In this document: positions 55,137 to 64,000 of the stretch, one piece after another
Position numbering within the stretch: position 1 is the first letter of the stretch
Layout: every line of letters begins with the position of its first letter
From: Ceratodon purpureus
Taxonomy: Eukaryota > Streptophyta > Bryopsida > Pseudoditrichales > Ditrichaceae
Direction of reading: 5' to 3'
Length of the DNA stretch: 64,000 nt
NCBI GenBank assembly: GCA_014871385.1
Contig: CM026428.1
Coordinates: forward strand, 1,778,602 to 1,842,601
Translations under genes and position numbers: made by a program
The notes under the pieces: model-generated
What the model was told of the DNA's origin: nothing
The model's input: the letters and a program-made list of their open reading frames with translations, nothing else
The model's database searches: none

Positions 55137-58100
55137 CGAGAAACTCAGAATAAACCGGAAAAGCCCCATCCGGAGTTAGTATTCCATTAATTTTTCATTT
55201 TTCGGTTAATTAGGTAAAAACTAGCTAGACCCTAGCTGTATTAAGAGTTAACACAAACCGGATACTCCAGAAACCTTAAAAACAATCAACGCAGGAAGTA
55301 TTCTCGGAACCTGGATTCCAAAAACTCGGAAGAGAAAACACGGAACGGGTTGACGATCCGAGTACTGACCGTTACTGTAACCGCGTCAACGATCCGAAAC
55401 GACGCGGAAGTCATCATGACCCGGATAGGCGTCTAGCCCGCTACGGTGGCGGCTGCAATTACGGGCCGCCGCAGCGTTTATGATGCCCGGGGTATATAAG
55501 CGAGGGTGTTAGGGTTTGGAGTTCCTTTTTGCGGACTGGGAGTAGAGAGTGAAAGAGCGGTGAGGTGTTTTTGTCTTTTCCGATTCACTGGCAGTTGGAT
55601 TGCCGAGTTTCTTGCTGTCGGATCGTAGAGGGAGAGAAGTAAGGCGTAGCAATGTCGCACGTGCAGTGTAGAGTTCTTAGTCCCGGCACTCCGGTCAAAG
55701 AGTCGGAGATGGAAGAGTTGATCGCGGATCTCACCCGGATGAGGTGCCAGGGGTTGCTGTCACGGCCGTGGTTGCTGAGGAATGAGGCGATGGTGAGGGA
55801 GGTCCTGGACAGACCGGACAATAGGTGAGACGATACGATCCGGGGCAAGCCCACGCTGTCGAATGCGGAACAGTGGGCAGAAACTTACGACTTTGAGCAG
55901 AACGGACTCCTTTGGGCAACCCGGACGGATAGGTACGTGCATGATAGGTTTCACGGGAAGATCCATAAGAATAATGGATACGAGATAGACGCCTGCAAGG
56001 ATAGGAGGCAGAGACAGGTCTTAGCCTTCCTCGTTCCGATCCTGTATCCGCTGAAACCGGAACAGGTCACCATTACGGTCGGGAACACCATCCTCGGAGC
56101 GTACACAGGGGAACGTCCGGTGAATTGGGCCGGGCTCATGGCGGAAGTTGTGCAAAAGATGGTGCCAACGATCGGAAAGAAGCCGACCCCGATCGCCCCT
56201 TTCCTCTTCCACCTTTACGCTGCGTATGAGTTGCTGAGCGAGAGGGAGGAAGAGACTTATACGACAGCGAAGAACTTCCTCAGCTTTTCGGAGATTCCGT
56301 CCGGGATGGAGGCCGATCCGCGTGGCGAAACCTCGGACATAGCGTCTACGGAACAGGAGGACGATACGACGATCGTTCCGAACCCTGGCGCTACTAAGGC
56401 TCAGTCTAGGTCGCGATCGGAACGCGCTGCCTCACAGCACGCGGAGCCTTCTACGGCCCGGGGAGATATGGAACGGAGGGAGGTCAGTTCCGAGCCGGGA
56501 TTTCCGGTTGAGCTATTCCGGAAGATTCGGGAGGAAACTCATCGGGCGCAGGCCTCTTACGATCGGATCGAGACACTGTTCCGGAGAGTCTGCACGTCTC
56601 TTGGAGGCTGTTTACCGGAGGAGGTGATCCGAGAGGTGGAGTTGTTGAAGGACGCCCCGGAACTTCGGAGTGAGAAGAAGCAGCTGGAGCTTCAGTTGCA
56701 GGAGCTTACGAGGGAACTGGCGACGAAGAGCGAGGAGATCCGGAAGTTCCATGCCGAGCAGGAGGAGACCTTGGGGGAGCTTTGGAAGTTGGTAGGGAAT
56801 TCGGGTGCGGTAGTCAACAAGGCCCGGTTGTTCGACGAGAATGTACTGCAGCCTGCAGATTTGGAGAATAAGCAGAAGATCATCACGATCCTCTCCAAAT
56901 GCGAGCATTCGATGAACCAGAATTTGAAGAAGGTTCGGCAGCTGCTCGTTCCGGGAGTCGGAAGTCCTAGTGTCGGAACCGCCGGTCGGAACCATCCGCT
57001 CCGCGGATCTCCCTCTCGGACCGTTGTAGGGGAATCTAGAGGGGTAGGGTTCCGGACCCCAATAGAGCGCAACCTCCAGCTTGAGGAGCAGATGGCGGTG
57101 GACGCGGACATCTTCAAGCCGAACCGAACGATCGCGGAGCTGATCCGGGAGCACCAAGCACAGGTGGCGTCACCCGGAGCCAGCATGGTCCAGCAAAGCT
57201 GCGCGATCCCCACCGGTCCGGCGGAAGTGATAGGGACCACAACCACAGTGAGGCGATCCGAAGAGCGGACGGTTACGGAACAGGTGACCCGGCCCGTGCA
57301 GCCGGATGTTCTTCCACGACTCGGATCGGGGACGATCATTGCGGATAACCAAGGGGAGATAGCAGGAGCGGGATGGGGACGAGCCATTTCACCAACCGGA
57401 CGGACCCGAGTGACTCAGGAGGGGGGACTTACCCCTTCACCCACATTTAAGACCGGAACGGTGACGCCTACCCCCACCAGAACGCCAGTGGTGGATTCCC
57501 CTACTAACAGTGCCGGTGCTTGGAGAATTTTGAGGAAGAGGAAGGATCCGGCAGAGAAGGGCACCATTACAATCTCAGAGTCCGACTCGGAGACCTATGC
57601 GAGCTCTCCGGTTGGGACAATCGGAACTGGGACTCGGACCTCTACGACCGGAACCCCTCCCGCACATATGATATCGAAGTCTCCCAAGTCTCCCAAGAAC
57701 CGGATCGTTACCCAGCTGTCCTTGGAGACCAAGGCGAATGAGTCCAAGGCGGAATGGAGTGCTAGGCGTTAGGCGGAGCGGGCAGCAGGGGCAGGAGGAT
57801 CCGAGCCACGGGTGACCAGGTCGAAGGAGAAGGACCGCGAGCAGGAGAGTCACAAGAAGACAAAGATGGGGTAGATTCCTCTCGCTGCAACTGGCCGTCA
57901 CTTTCCGGATTTATAGGAGTAGATTCCGGATCGGCACATCCGGTTTAGTTGTAAGGTAGAATTCTAGGTAGATTGTTAGGGATTAGGGTTTTGATTGAAC
58001 TACCGGCGCCGCCGCTTTTGTGAAAGCCCCTGCTTACTTAAACGGGGAAGGCGATGCAGTCCGGGTCTTTGTTTTGCATGTTTTCTCCCTATATTCCTTA

Positions 58101-58404
58101 TCAGTAAAGTATTCGTGTTTTTGCAAGTACTGTGCGTGGTTTCCCGCTAAGTGTGAATGGTCCGGGAAGGATATGAGAGTCCCGCTGTAGCTCGGATAGG
58201 AAGGTGATGGGAGTTGCGACGAGACCCGAACCGGAAAGGTAATGGGATTGAGCGGAAAGATTTAGTGGATTGTCGTAGGAGTGAAGCCTCACTGTTCCGT
58301 CCTCAACCCAACCTCACGGGGAATAGCCGTTGCTAGGGTCAAAGCGGATCAAGGATTACTTGATCGGGCTCCCTGAACTTCTGAAGAGGTTCCGTACACT
58401 GTGA
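55137..58404 (+). mobile_element. Element C: retroelement-like segment with single long ORF
   Basis: Has a TATA box (TATATAAG, 55493-55500), a leader, a Gag-like ORF (55652-57772) and about 630 bp of 3' sequence. The words CGGA, TCCG and GATCCG are repeated throughout coding and noncoding parts. No second LTR copy, RT or integrase is present in the window, so it is truncated or non-autonomous. It abuts the MULE-4 end at 58408. Boundaries are approximate. Confidence 0.45.
55652..57772 (+). pseudogene. Element C coiled-coil protein, one premature TGA
   Basis: ATG at 55652 (MSHVQCRVLSPGTPVKESEM). TGA at 55826-55828, where CGA is the simplest ancestor, then the same frame stays open to TAG at 57770-57772: 706 codons plus stop. 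Domains: an N-terminal globular region with VNWAGLMAEVVQKM and APFLFHLYAAYELL, recalling the element B accessory protein; a coiled coil of about 120 residues (EKKQLELQLQELTRELATKS); a long Ser/Thr/Pro-rich, probably disordered tail ending in basic KSPKSPKNR. An alternative start at 55937 would give 611 aa. No zinc knuckle. Probably a structural Gag-like protein; family not recognised. Confidence 0.6.
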
Positions 58405-58407
58405 GAG

Positions 58408-59338
58408 GGGGAAAGTTCGTATGTGAGCGGAGAGCGTAGAGCGGAGAGCGGAGAGCACAGAATGGAGAGCGCAGAATTGACAATTAGCAGAATTTTTAAA
58501 AGCAAAGTAGACCCTATAACCGTGGAAAATTACTAAATTAAGGCTTGATTTTGACACTTTTTTTAGGAAAAGAGTATATTTCCGTGGAAATCAGGATTAT
58601 CTCTGGTAAGAATTTATTACGTTTGTTCTCTAAAATACAAATTAGGGCTGATGTCATGATGACGTCATGCATATATTTTGTAAGAATTGTCATGGGTTTA
58701 GGCAAGATACAATGATCAGGGGTTAAGTTTTAGATCAAACAAATAATTCTTTCATAGGATTATGTAAATGCACAAGGAAAAAAACAAATTTCACAGAACA
58801 TAAAGGAGGCAAGGTTTGAAAACTTCCTAGAATATTTCAAAATTCGTGTATAATATCTTATCTGCTGAAACCAAGATATACCTTGTCAGAGTCCTTGGCT
58901 TCATCAAAGATTACTCTCTCTTCCTAGGCAGCGAAGCATCTTCATTTGAGTGATACAAGTAGGAGATTTTCATCATGAAACAGCACTTGGTAAGCTGGGT
59001 TCCACAGAAGGAAGTCACTCCTGGTTTCTTGAGCTTCTTTCTAGATGGCGTATTAGGATAGTGACACAGTCCTTGGCAATCCTCTCTGTATGCGAAGGTA
59101 GCATAGGAGTTTGGGAGGGTCAATCTGCAAGCTTGCGTGGAACGTTTTAAGACTACAACAATTTAGTGTATTGCGCGATGCCGAAGGTGCGTAATGCAAG
59201 ATCGAGGAGGACGAGAGCGGCTGTAGGTTTGGCTCGAAAGGCACCGGCGAGTTATCAGGACCTGCGGCCCTGGCTGCTGGAGGTGGAGCGCGCCAGGGAA
59301 CGAGGCATGGACCTGCCACCGTTTAGGCACATTGGAAG
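58408..59338 (+). mobile_element. MULE-4: left end almost identical to MULE-2, cut by hAT
   Basis: 58408-59338 matches 17846-18768 with only scattered substitutions and one extra 7-bp GAGCGGA-type unit. It includes the TIR, the TGACGTCA block and the start of the small gene. The match stops exactly at the hAT end CAGGGTTG at 59339. Confidence 0.9.
59178..59338 (+). pseudogene. 5' part of the small MULE-2-type gene
   Basis: First 53-54 codons of the protein described at 18602, with the same reading (MPKVRNARSRRTRA...PPFRHIGS). It is interrupted by the hAT element; the remainder would lie beyond the window. Confidence 0.8.
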
Positions 59339-59559
59339 CAGGGTTGTTCATGGGACAAAAGGACCGGTCCGTCCGTCCGGTCCGCTCGTCCGTCCGTTAG
59401 GGGTCAGGGGAGGTCCGTTTGACCAGGACTTACGGTTGACCACCCAAATAGTGAAATGGGAGTTACCTTGGCCACCTAGGATGCCACGCGTCTGACATGT
59501 CACCAAATATTCCACATATATTGTTGACTCGGGGGATGACGTGGCTAAGAGGAAGGGCG

Positions 59560-59925
59560 CCAACGCCTTCAGTGAGGGGGGCGCGAGCGCCTGAGAGGGG
59601 GGGCGCGAGCGTCTTGGGAAGGGGGGCGCGAGCGAGGGGGCGCGAGCGACTGGGAGGGGCGCGGGCGCCTGCGAGGGGGGGGGGGCGCGAGCGCCTTTGA
59701 TGGTGGGGGGGCGCGAGCGCCTGCGATGGTGGGGGGGCGCGAGCGCCTGCGATGGTGGGGGGGCGCGAGCGCCTGCGATGGTGGGGGGGGCGCGAGCGCC
59801 TGCGATGGCGGCGGGGGGGGGGGGGGGGGGGGGGGCGCGAGCGCCTGCGATTGCAGGGGGGCGCGAGCAAGGGCTTTAGGGTGGGGGCGCGAGCGCCTGC
59901 GAAGGGGGGGCGCGAGCTGGGAACA
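59560..59925. repeat. Left subterminal G-rich array of the hAT
   Basis: About 14 units of GGGGGGGCGCGAGCGCCTGC type, spaced 20-30 bp, with one run of over 20 G. A related array with GGGGGGCGCGAGCTTCTCC units lies at 63725-64000, in the same rather than inverted orientation. ORFs here are repeat artefacts. Confidence 0.85.
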
Positions 59926-60089
59926 AGAATCAACCATTGAAGGAAATTAAGACACTACTGAATTTTTCATAGTGACATAAATGAGAGAAGTTTCAATTCA
60001 TGTCGACACAAAATTACATTCAATAGCCTTAGCTAATGTTTTATGGACATTGACTAAGGTTAACATATAAGTATCTACGTATAAAATTT

Positions 60090-60091
<2 letters not shown>

Positions 60092-60139
<48 letters not shown>
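60092..60139. repeat. (TA)n microsatellite
   Basis: About 24 TA dinucleotides in the AT-rich 3' flank of the hAT genes. 59940-60230 has no gene. Confidence 0.95.
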
Positions 60140-60144
<5 letters not shown>

Positions 60145-60232
60145 TTTTTTGTGTTTTTTTAAAATTATTTTGGAGACATATATATTATACTTTCTCTATA
60201 TAACTTCTATATGTAATATGCTAATAGATGTA

Positions 60233-60952
60233 TCACTTTTTTTTGTTTTTTTTGGCGGTGCGCCGCTCTGGATTCCTTCGAGTACCGGGCTTACCCAATG
60301 GTACTCTTACAACAATGTCTTCATCATCAGGTGCTTCTTCACGGCTATCTTCTGATGAGTAATATCCTTCTGAGGATTTCGACCCCTCGTCATCTCCATC
60401 TCCCCCCTGATTAGGCACATATTCCTCCACCGTGGAATAAATGTTGCGCAATTCGTGGTCAATTGTACCATCCACCACTGTGGTCACAATTCTTTTGATC
60501 TTCCGTCTTTTGGTCTTATCGGTGATTCCGTCCACATTCATTACGGGTAATCTACGTTTACCCACAGCCACAGGTAAAGACGGGGTAGTTCCAACAGTAT
60601 ATCCTGAAAAAAAAGGGCGAACGTTTGTTGGACCTTTCCGTGACCGTATCACTCCATGACGCGTCGTAGAAGGTCCAGCTGGTAGACTTCGTCCAGAAGA
60701 AGTGAGTGGAATGCTTGTATTTGGTGTTGGAGTTAATGAACCATGCCCAGTAGAAGTGCTTGAACGAGGTGGGGGGGGGTCGACCCAACCCTGCAAGTAC
60801 TGCTCCGATTGAAGGTGTACTCTGGGGCAGGGGTGTTTGAAACAATCGGCCAATAGGAATTTCATCTTCTTGTCCACTTCTGACTGTCTCTGATTGTTCA
60901 TTTCTTGGAGGGCTTTCATCCAAACCTCCAGACCTGATTGTTTCCTCAACAT
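60233..60952 (-). CDS. hAT-borne second ORF, unknown
   Basis: 239 aa from the ATG at 60952 (MLRKQSGLEVWMKALQEMNN). A helical N-terminus, a Ser/Thr/Pro linker, and a basic-acidic tail with KTKRRKIKRIV and a Lys-rich end. An overlapping frame (60558-61106) also has plausible acidic sequence (MGEQIPIPEDVEGGEEVEQL) leading into it, so a spliced or frameshifted longer product is possible. It lies directly downstream of the transposase. Accessory ORFs occur in some hATs; function here unknown. Confidence 0.45.
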   Translation of the reverse strand: MLRKQSGLEVWMKALQEMNNQRQSEVDKKMKFLLADCFKHPCPRVHLQSEQYLQGWVDPPPPRSSTSTGHGSLTPTPNTSIPLTSSGRSLPAGPSTTRHGVIRSRKGPTNVRPFFSGYTVGTTPSLPVAVGKRRLPVMNVDGITDKTKRRKIKRIVTTVVDGTIDHELRNIYSTVEEYVPNQGGDGDDEGSKSSEGYYSSEDSREEAPDDEDIVVRVPLGKPGTRRNPERRTAKKNKKK

Positions 60953-61035
60953 TTACTGGCAGAATGGCCTGGAGTTGTTCAACTTCTTCTCCTCCCTCAA
61001 CATCTTCTGGAATTGGAATTTGCTCTCCCATGTTG

Positions 61036-63519
61036 TTACCCCCCTCCTTCATTGTCATTGTTCGAAACGCTACGAACGGGGTAAATGTCATCATTATTGC
61101 CACCATCGTCGCTTTGATGCTGAGTCATTTCGACTTCAAATTCATCGTCAATATCATCGTCTGCCCGATCGTATGCGACCTCGCCTCTAGTTTGTATTTC
61201 ATTGACAACGTGGTGAGGCGAAGTAGCTGCCTCTTCATCAAATCCTGCCCAGTCAAAAACTCCATTCGGCTGGTTAACGGGTTCAGTGCGTGGCATGTCA
61301 CCATCACCATTGTCCACGGGTAACTCTGGATACTCATCATCCATAGTAGCAGGAGTGTAATGAACTCCACCGTCATCACCATCGCCTTCATTAACTTCAA
61401 GTCCGTCGTGGAATCCTTCATCTCCATCATCATCACATACGTCTTCATCGTACATGGCTGGCACTTCTTCATCCGAGTCTTCGGAGAACGGTTGGTTCTC
61501 GTACCAAAGAACAGGATCCGCTCCACGTCGTTCTCGAAGGAGCTTACTGTTCGTGTAAATGTACACCAAGTCCTCTGCCTTCTTCACGGCCAATCGGTTG
61601 CGAACCTTACTGTGAACAAAGGAATACATGCTCCAATTTCGCTCACATGATGATGCCGAGCATGTTAACGAAAGGATGCGCTTTGCTATCAACGGTAACG
61701 CATCGCCCCCAACCCGCTGCCACCATTGATGAGGTAGCATCTTAGTCTGTCGAATGTTTGGGGCCTCCAAAGGGCTGAATGGACCGGTGCGTTCCTCAAA
61801 CTGTGTTAGCTCGAACAACACAGTATCGTGGTCCAGTTTAAGGGACTCACTCAAATGAATTAGCACTTGCAGGAGTGCACGCTTCGCAGCACTGTTAGTC
61901 AATAGCTCGTGGCTCTCCGAGAAAATGTAGGGATTCAAAATGGCGCCTGCGTAATGGAGATCTGTCAACATCATCTTCCATCTCTTCGTAAAATGTTTCT
62001 CAAAGCGCCCTGCTATAGCGGGGTCTAGGAAAAAAGGATCACCCCGTAGACGGAACACATGCTTCTTCAAATTATTCATGGCCAACCATGCCCTCCCCAT
62101 TGCCGGTGTTTGTCCATCAAATGTCTTCAAGGTCACAACAGCCGGCTTCATAACATGCACAAGATTCTCACAACGTAACCAAAATGTCTCATCGAGAATG
62201 GTACTCCGTACTTGACATGCTAAGGTGTGAGCTCGATACCCGTTTGACCGATTGAATAAAGTACCCACATATTCGTCCCATTTTGGACTGGCTACCACTT
62301 GGATTAGTGCCTCCCTCAGTTCAAGCAATCGAACAATCATCAAGTACTGGCATCCAAATCTTGTCTCCGCTGGTAACAACAGAGACAACTTCGGGCTGAA
62401 TTGGCGAAACAAAGCCATGGTGACATGACGGCGACGTATAAAATTTGGTATGCGTTTTGCCAAGGCAATCAGCTCTTTGAAGGTTGCTTCCTTCCCCCAA
62501 TCTTCTAGTAAGAGGTCCATGATGTGAGCTGCACAACCTTGCTTGTAAATGTGAGGATAAGCTTCAACCACCTGGTCCATGGCTCCCAACATCGCACTAG
62601 CATTGTCGGAGCAAATCTGTACCACATTCTGCGGTCCAACTTCTTTGATGTACTCTTTCAATTTCCCAGCTATGTATGCCTTTGATTTCTTGTACCCCGT
62701 TGTATCAATGGAACCTAGGAATATATCTCCTGCTGGACACACAAGCATGACATTCATCAATGGCCGATGAACAACGTTGTCCCATCCATCCGAGCAAATA
62801 GTTGCCCCGTACAAGCTAATACACTGCTTCGTTTTCTCCTCTATTCTCAACTTGAGAAGCTGCTTTGTTGGCTGGATGTGCTTGGTTCGCATTGCGTTGT
62901 ATGCTGGTGGACGGTACACAAAACCCGGTTTCGATGTTGCCTCCACAGCAGCGATAAAAGATGGATGTCTAACCACATTGAAAGGCACATTCGCTTCATA
63001 AAAATAGGACGCCCATTTCTCATCCAATTCATTGCGCATCCCAATCTGATAGGCCTCGGTAAAACTTTGTTGCCGCATAGATCTTGGTGTACATGAATCG
63101 CCTCTGCTTATAGGCGGAGTTGACTGAGACGGTTGAACTTGGGAAATCCTCTCCTCTTGGACCTCCTCCGTTCTCTGAGGCACTTCCGTAGATTGCTCAG
63201 CAGGCATAGACTGGCTAGAACATGGTGCCAAGTGTGCCAAGTGTGCCTCGCCATCACCACCATCAGTGCCGTATATCTCCGCATGTGTCATTCTTTTTGG
63301 TATTACATTACGACAATTGGCAAAGCGCCTAAATACGGCGGCGGGGGCCTTGGTACAATGACTCTTGCTTGAACCTTCACCCCATCCATAGTGCTTGAAA
63401 GCTCTTTGTCGTTTATAACGAAAGGTGAAATTGCACCACACACATTTCACATGGTCCTTATCAATGAACGTCCACCACGGAGCCCACTCAGCCGTCGACT
63501 GACGCTGTTGACCTGCCAT
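61036..63519 (-). CDS. hAT transposase (BED finger, DUF659, C-terminal dimerisation domain)
   Basis: 827 aa from the ATG at 63519 (MAGQQRQSTAEWAPWW); an upstream in-frame TTG is ignored. The N-terminal BED-type finger has CVWCNF...HY...HC spacing. A DUF659 catalytic region follows: ICSDGWDNVVHRPLMNVM (first Asp), ICSDNASAM (second Asp), KQGCAAHIMDLLLED. The C-terminal hAT dimerisation block is QWWQRVGG...SLTCSASSCERNWSMYSFVHSKVRNRL, with the conserved Glu-Arg-x-Trp. A long acidic tail follows. The frame is uninterrupted, so the element may be active. hAT enzymes excise via hairpins and duplicate 8 bp. Confidence 0.93.
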   Translation of the reverse strand: MAGQQRQSTAEWAPWWTFIDKDHVKCVWCNFTFRYKRQRAFKHYGWGEGSSKSHCTKAPAAVFRRFANCRNVIPKRMTHAEIYGTDGGDGEAHLAHLAPCSSQSMPAEQSTEVPQRTEEVQEERISQVQPSQSTPPISRGDSCTPRSMRQQSFTEAYQIGMRNELDEKWASYFYEANVPFNVVRHPSFIAAVEATSKPGFVYRPPAYNAMRTKHIQPTKQLLKLRIEEKTKQCISLYGATICSDGWDNVVHRPLMNVMLVCPAGDIFLGSIDTTGYKKSKAYIAGKLKEYIKEVGPQNVVQICSDNASAMLGAMDQVVEAYPHIYKQGCAAHIMDLLLEDWGKEATFKELIALAKRIPNFIRRRHVTMALFRQFSPKLSLLLPAETRFGCQYLMIVRLLELREALIQVVASPKWDEYVGTLFNRSNGYRAHTLACQVRSTILDETFWLRCENLVHVMKPAVVTLKTFDGQTPAMGRAWLAMNNLKKHVFRLRGDPFFLDPAIAGRFEKHFTKRWKMMLTDLHYAGAILNPYIFSESHELLTNSAAKRALLQVLIHLSESLKLDHDTVLFELTQFEERTGPFSPLEAPNIRQTKMLPHQWWQRVGGDALPLIAKRILSLTCSASSCERNWSMYSFVHSKVRNRLAVKKAEDLVYIYTNSKLLRERRGADPVLWYENQPFSEDSDEEVPAMYDEDVCDDDGDEGFHDGLEVNEGDGDDGGVHYTPATMDDEYPELPVDNGDGDMPRTEPVNQPNGVFDWAGFDEEAATSPHHVVNEIQTRGEVAYDRADDDIDDEFEVEMTQHQSDDGGNNDDIYPVRSVSNNDNEGGG

Positions 63520-63724
63520 TCTCCGTGTCTCTGAAAAAGTACAATGATCTCCTGTCTGCAAGTGTTAGTATGACACATGTGAGAAAAAAATGGTATGTGT
63601 AGACATCAACCACAGGCCAATGTGATGCACATAGTCTCAAGCAAGGAGCCCACAAGGAGTTCCGGGACTAGAGGCCATGATTTCAAATGATATTGGGCTT
63701 GGGCTAAGTTGGTGGCATTTATAC

Positions 63725-64000
63725 TCGTGAGGGGCGGCGCGAGTTTCTCCAGGCGGGGGGGGCGCGAGCGTGTGCAGGGGGCGCGAGTTTCTCCAGGTGG
63801 GGGGGGCGCGAGCTTCTCCATAGGGGGGGGGGGGGCGCGAGCTTTTCCCAGGGGGGGGCGCGAGCTTTTCCAGGGGGGGCGCGAGCTTCTCCAGGTTGGA
63901 GCGCGAGCTTCTCCGAGGGGGGGGGGGGGGGGGGCGAGCTTCTCCAAGGGGGGGGCGCGAGCTTCTCCAGGGTGGAGCGCGAGCTTCTCAAAGGGGGGGG
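63725..64000. repeat. Right subterminal G-rich array of the hAT
   Basis: Ten or more GGGGGGCGCGAGCTTCTCC-type units, continuing to the window edge. 63560-63720, just upstream, is the presumed transposase promoter with no clear TATA. Confidence 0.8.

Larger units (their letters stand above)
59339..64000 (-). mobile_element. Autonomous hAT transposon, right end beyond window
   Basis: The left terminus CAGGGTTGTTCATGGGAC is of the hAT type (CAGGG). It is followed by CCGTCCGTCCGGTCC-like repeats shared with the small element at 9276-9508. The 8 bp before it, ATTGGAAG, is the predicted target duplication. It encodes a full transposase and a second ORF on the minus strand, with G-rich subterminal arrays on both sides. 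Confidence 0.85.

Noticed and set aside
59463-59950. Arg/Ala/Pro-rich ORFs on both strands
   Set aside because: Repeat artefacts of the G-rich hAT subterminal array.

Overview
The window is eukaryotic, repeat-dominated DNA. It contains short GT-AG introns, a CG-rich Mutator-like transposon family, a DUF659/BED hAT transposon, a chromodomain Ty3/gypsy fragment and a Tat/Athila-like (OTA clade) Ty3/gypsy element. This mix fits a large plant-lineage genome. A streptophyte alga of the Chara type is my guess, but the sequence alone does not prove it. I see no housekeeping gene, rRNA, tRNA or CRISPR array.

Layout. 0-3 kb: one end of a Mutator-like element (MULE-D) with a coiled-coil/RING gene. 3-8 kb: a transposase fragment, then a decayed chromovirus whose pol is split by a 2.8-kb LTR element (A1); the chromovirus 3' LTR carries an 18 x 10-bp array resembling heat-shock elements. 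8-9.5 kb: a broken hypothetical gene and a small non-autonomous hAT. 9.5-11.3 kb: AT-rich DNA with no gene. 11.8-15.4 kb: an inverted, decayed second copy of element A (A2) with a nested inverted-repeat element. 15.6-17.5 kb: a decayed MULE end with transposase remains. From 17.8 kb: MULE-2, which carries a gene joining a ParB-like domain to an N6/N4-type DNA methyltransferase-like domain. That gene is interrupted twice: by a complete 16.1-kb relative, MULE-1 (22764-38868, 10-bp target duplication), and by a 14.7-kb LTR retrotransposon B (39885-54571, 5-bp target duplication). 55-58.4 kb: a third retroelement-like segment (C). 58.4-59.3 kb: a near-identical MULE-2 end (MULE-4), cut by an autonomous hAT that runs off the window.

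Most notable content. MULE-1 is a multigene transposon. It holds a WRKY/GCM1-MULE-SWIM transposase, an apparently intact multi-exon ParB-methyltransferase-like gene, and four small accessory genes. One of these accessory genes is also preserved, frameshifted, in another family member here. An intron of the methyltransferase gene contains a ~1.2-kb array of about 150-bp units, each a long near-perfect hairpin centred on CTCTCGGCACCGAGAG. The same core recurs in the promoter region between two divergent genes of the same transposon. Retroelement B carries dozens of copies of the palindrome GTCNANTNGAC in its LTRs and accessory module, but none that I found in gag-pol. Elements A and C appear saturated with different short words (AGCCGACT and CGGA/TCCG).

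Reading frames in B, C and MULE-2 are broken by single stop codons, several of them explicable as C-to-T transitions, while flanking structures are well preserved. This suggests fairly recent insertion followed by methylation-type decay.
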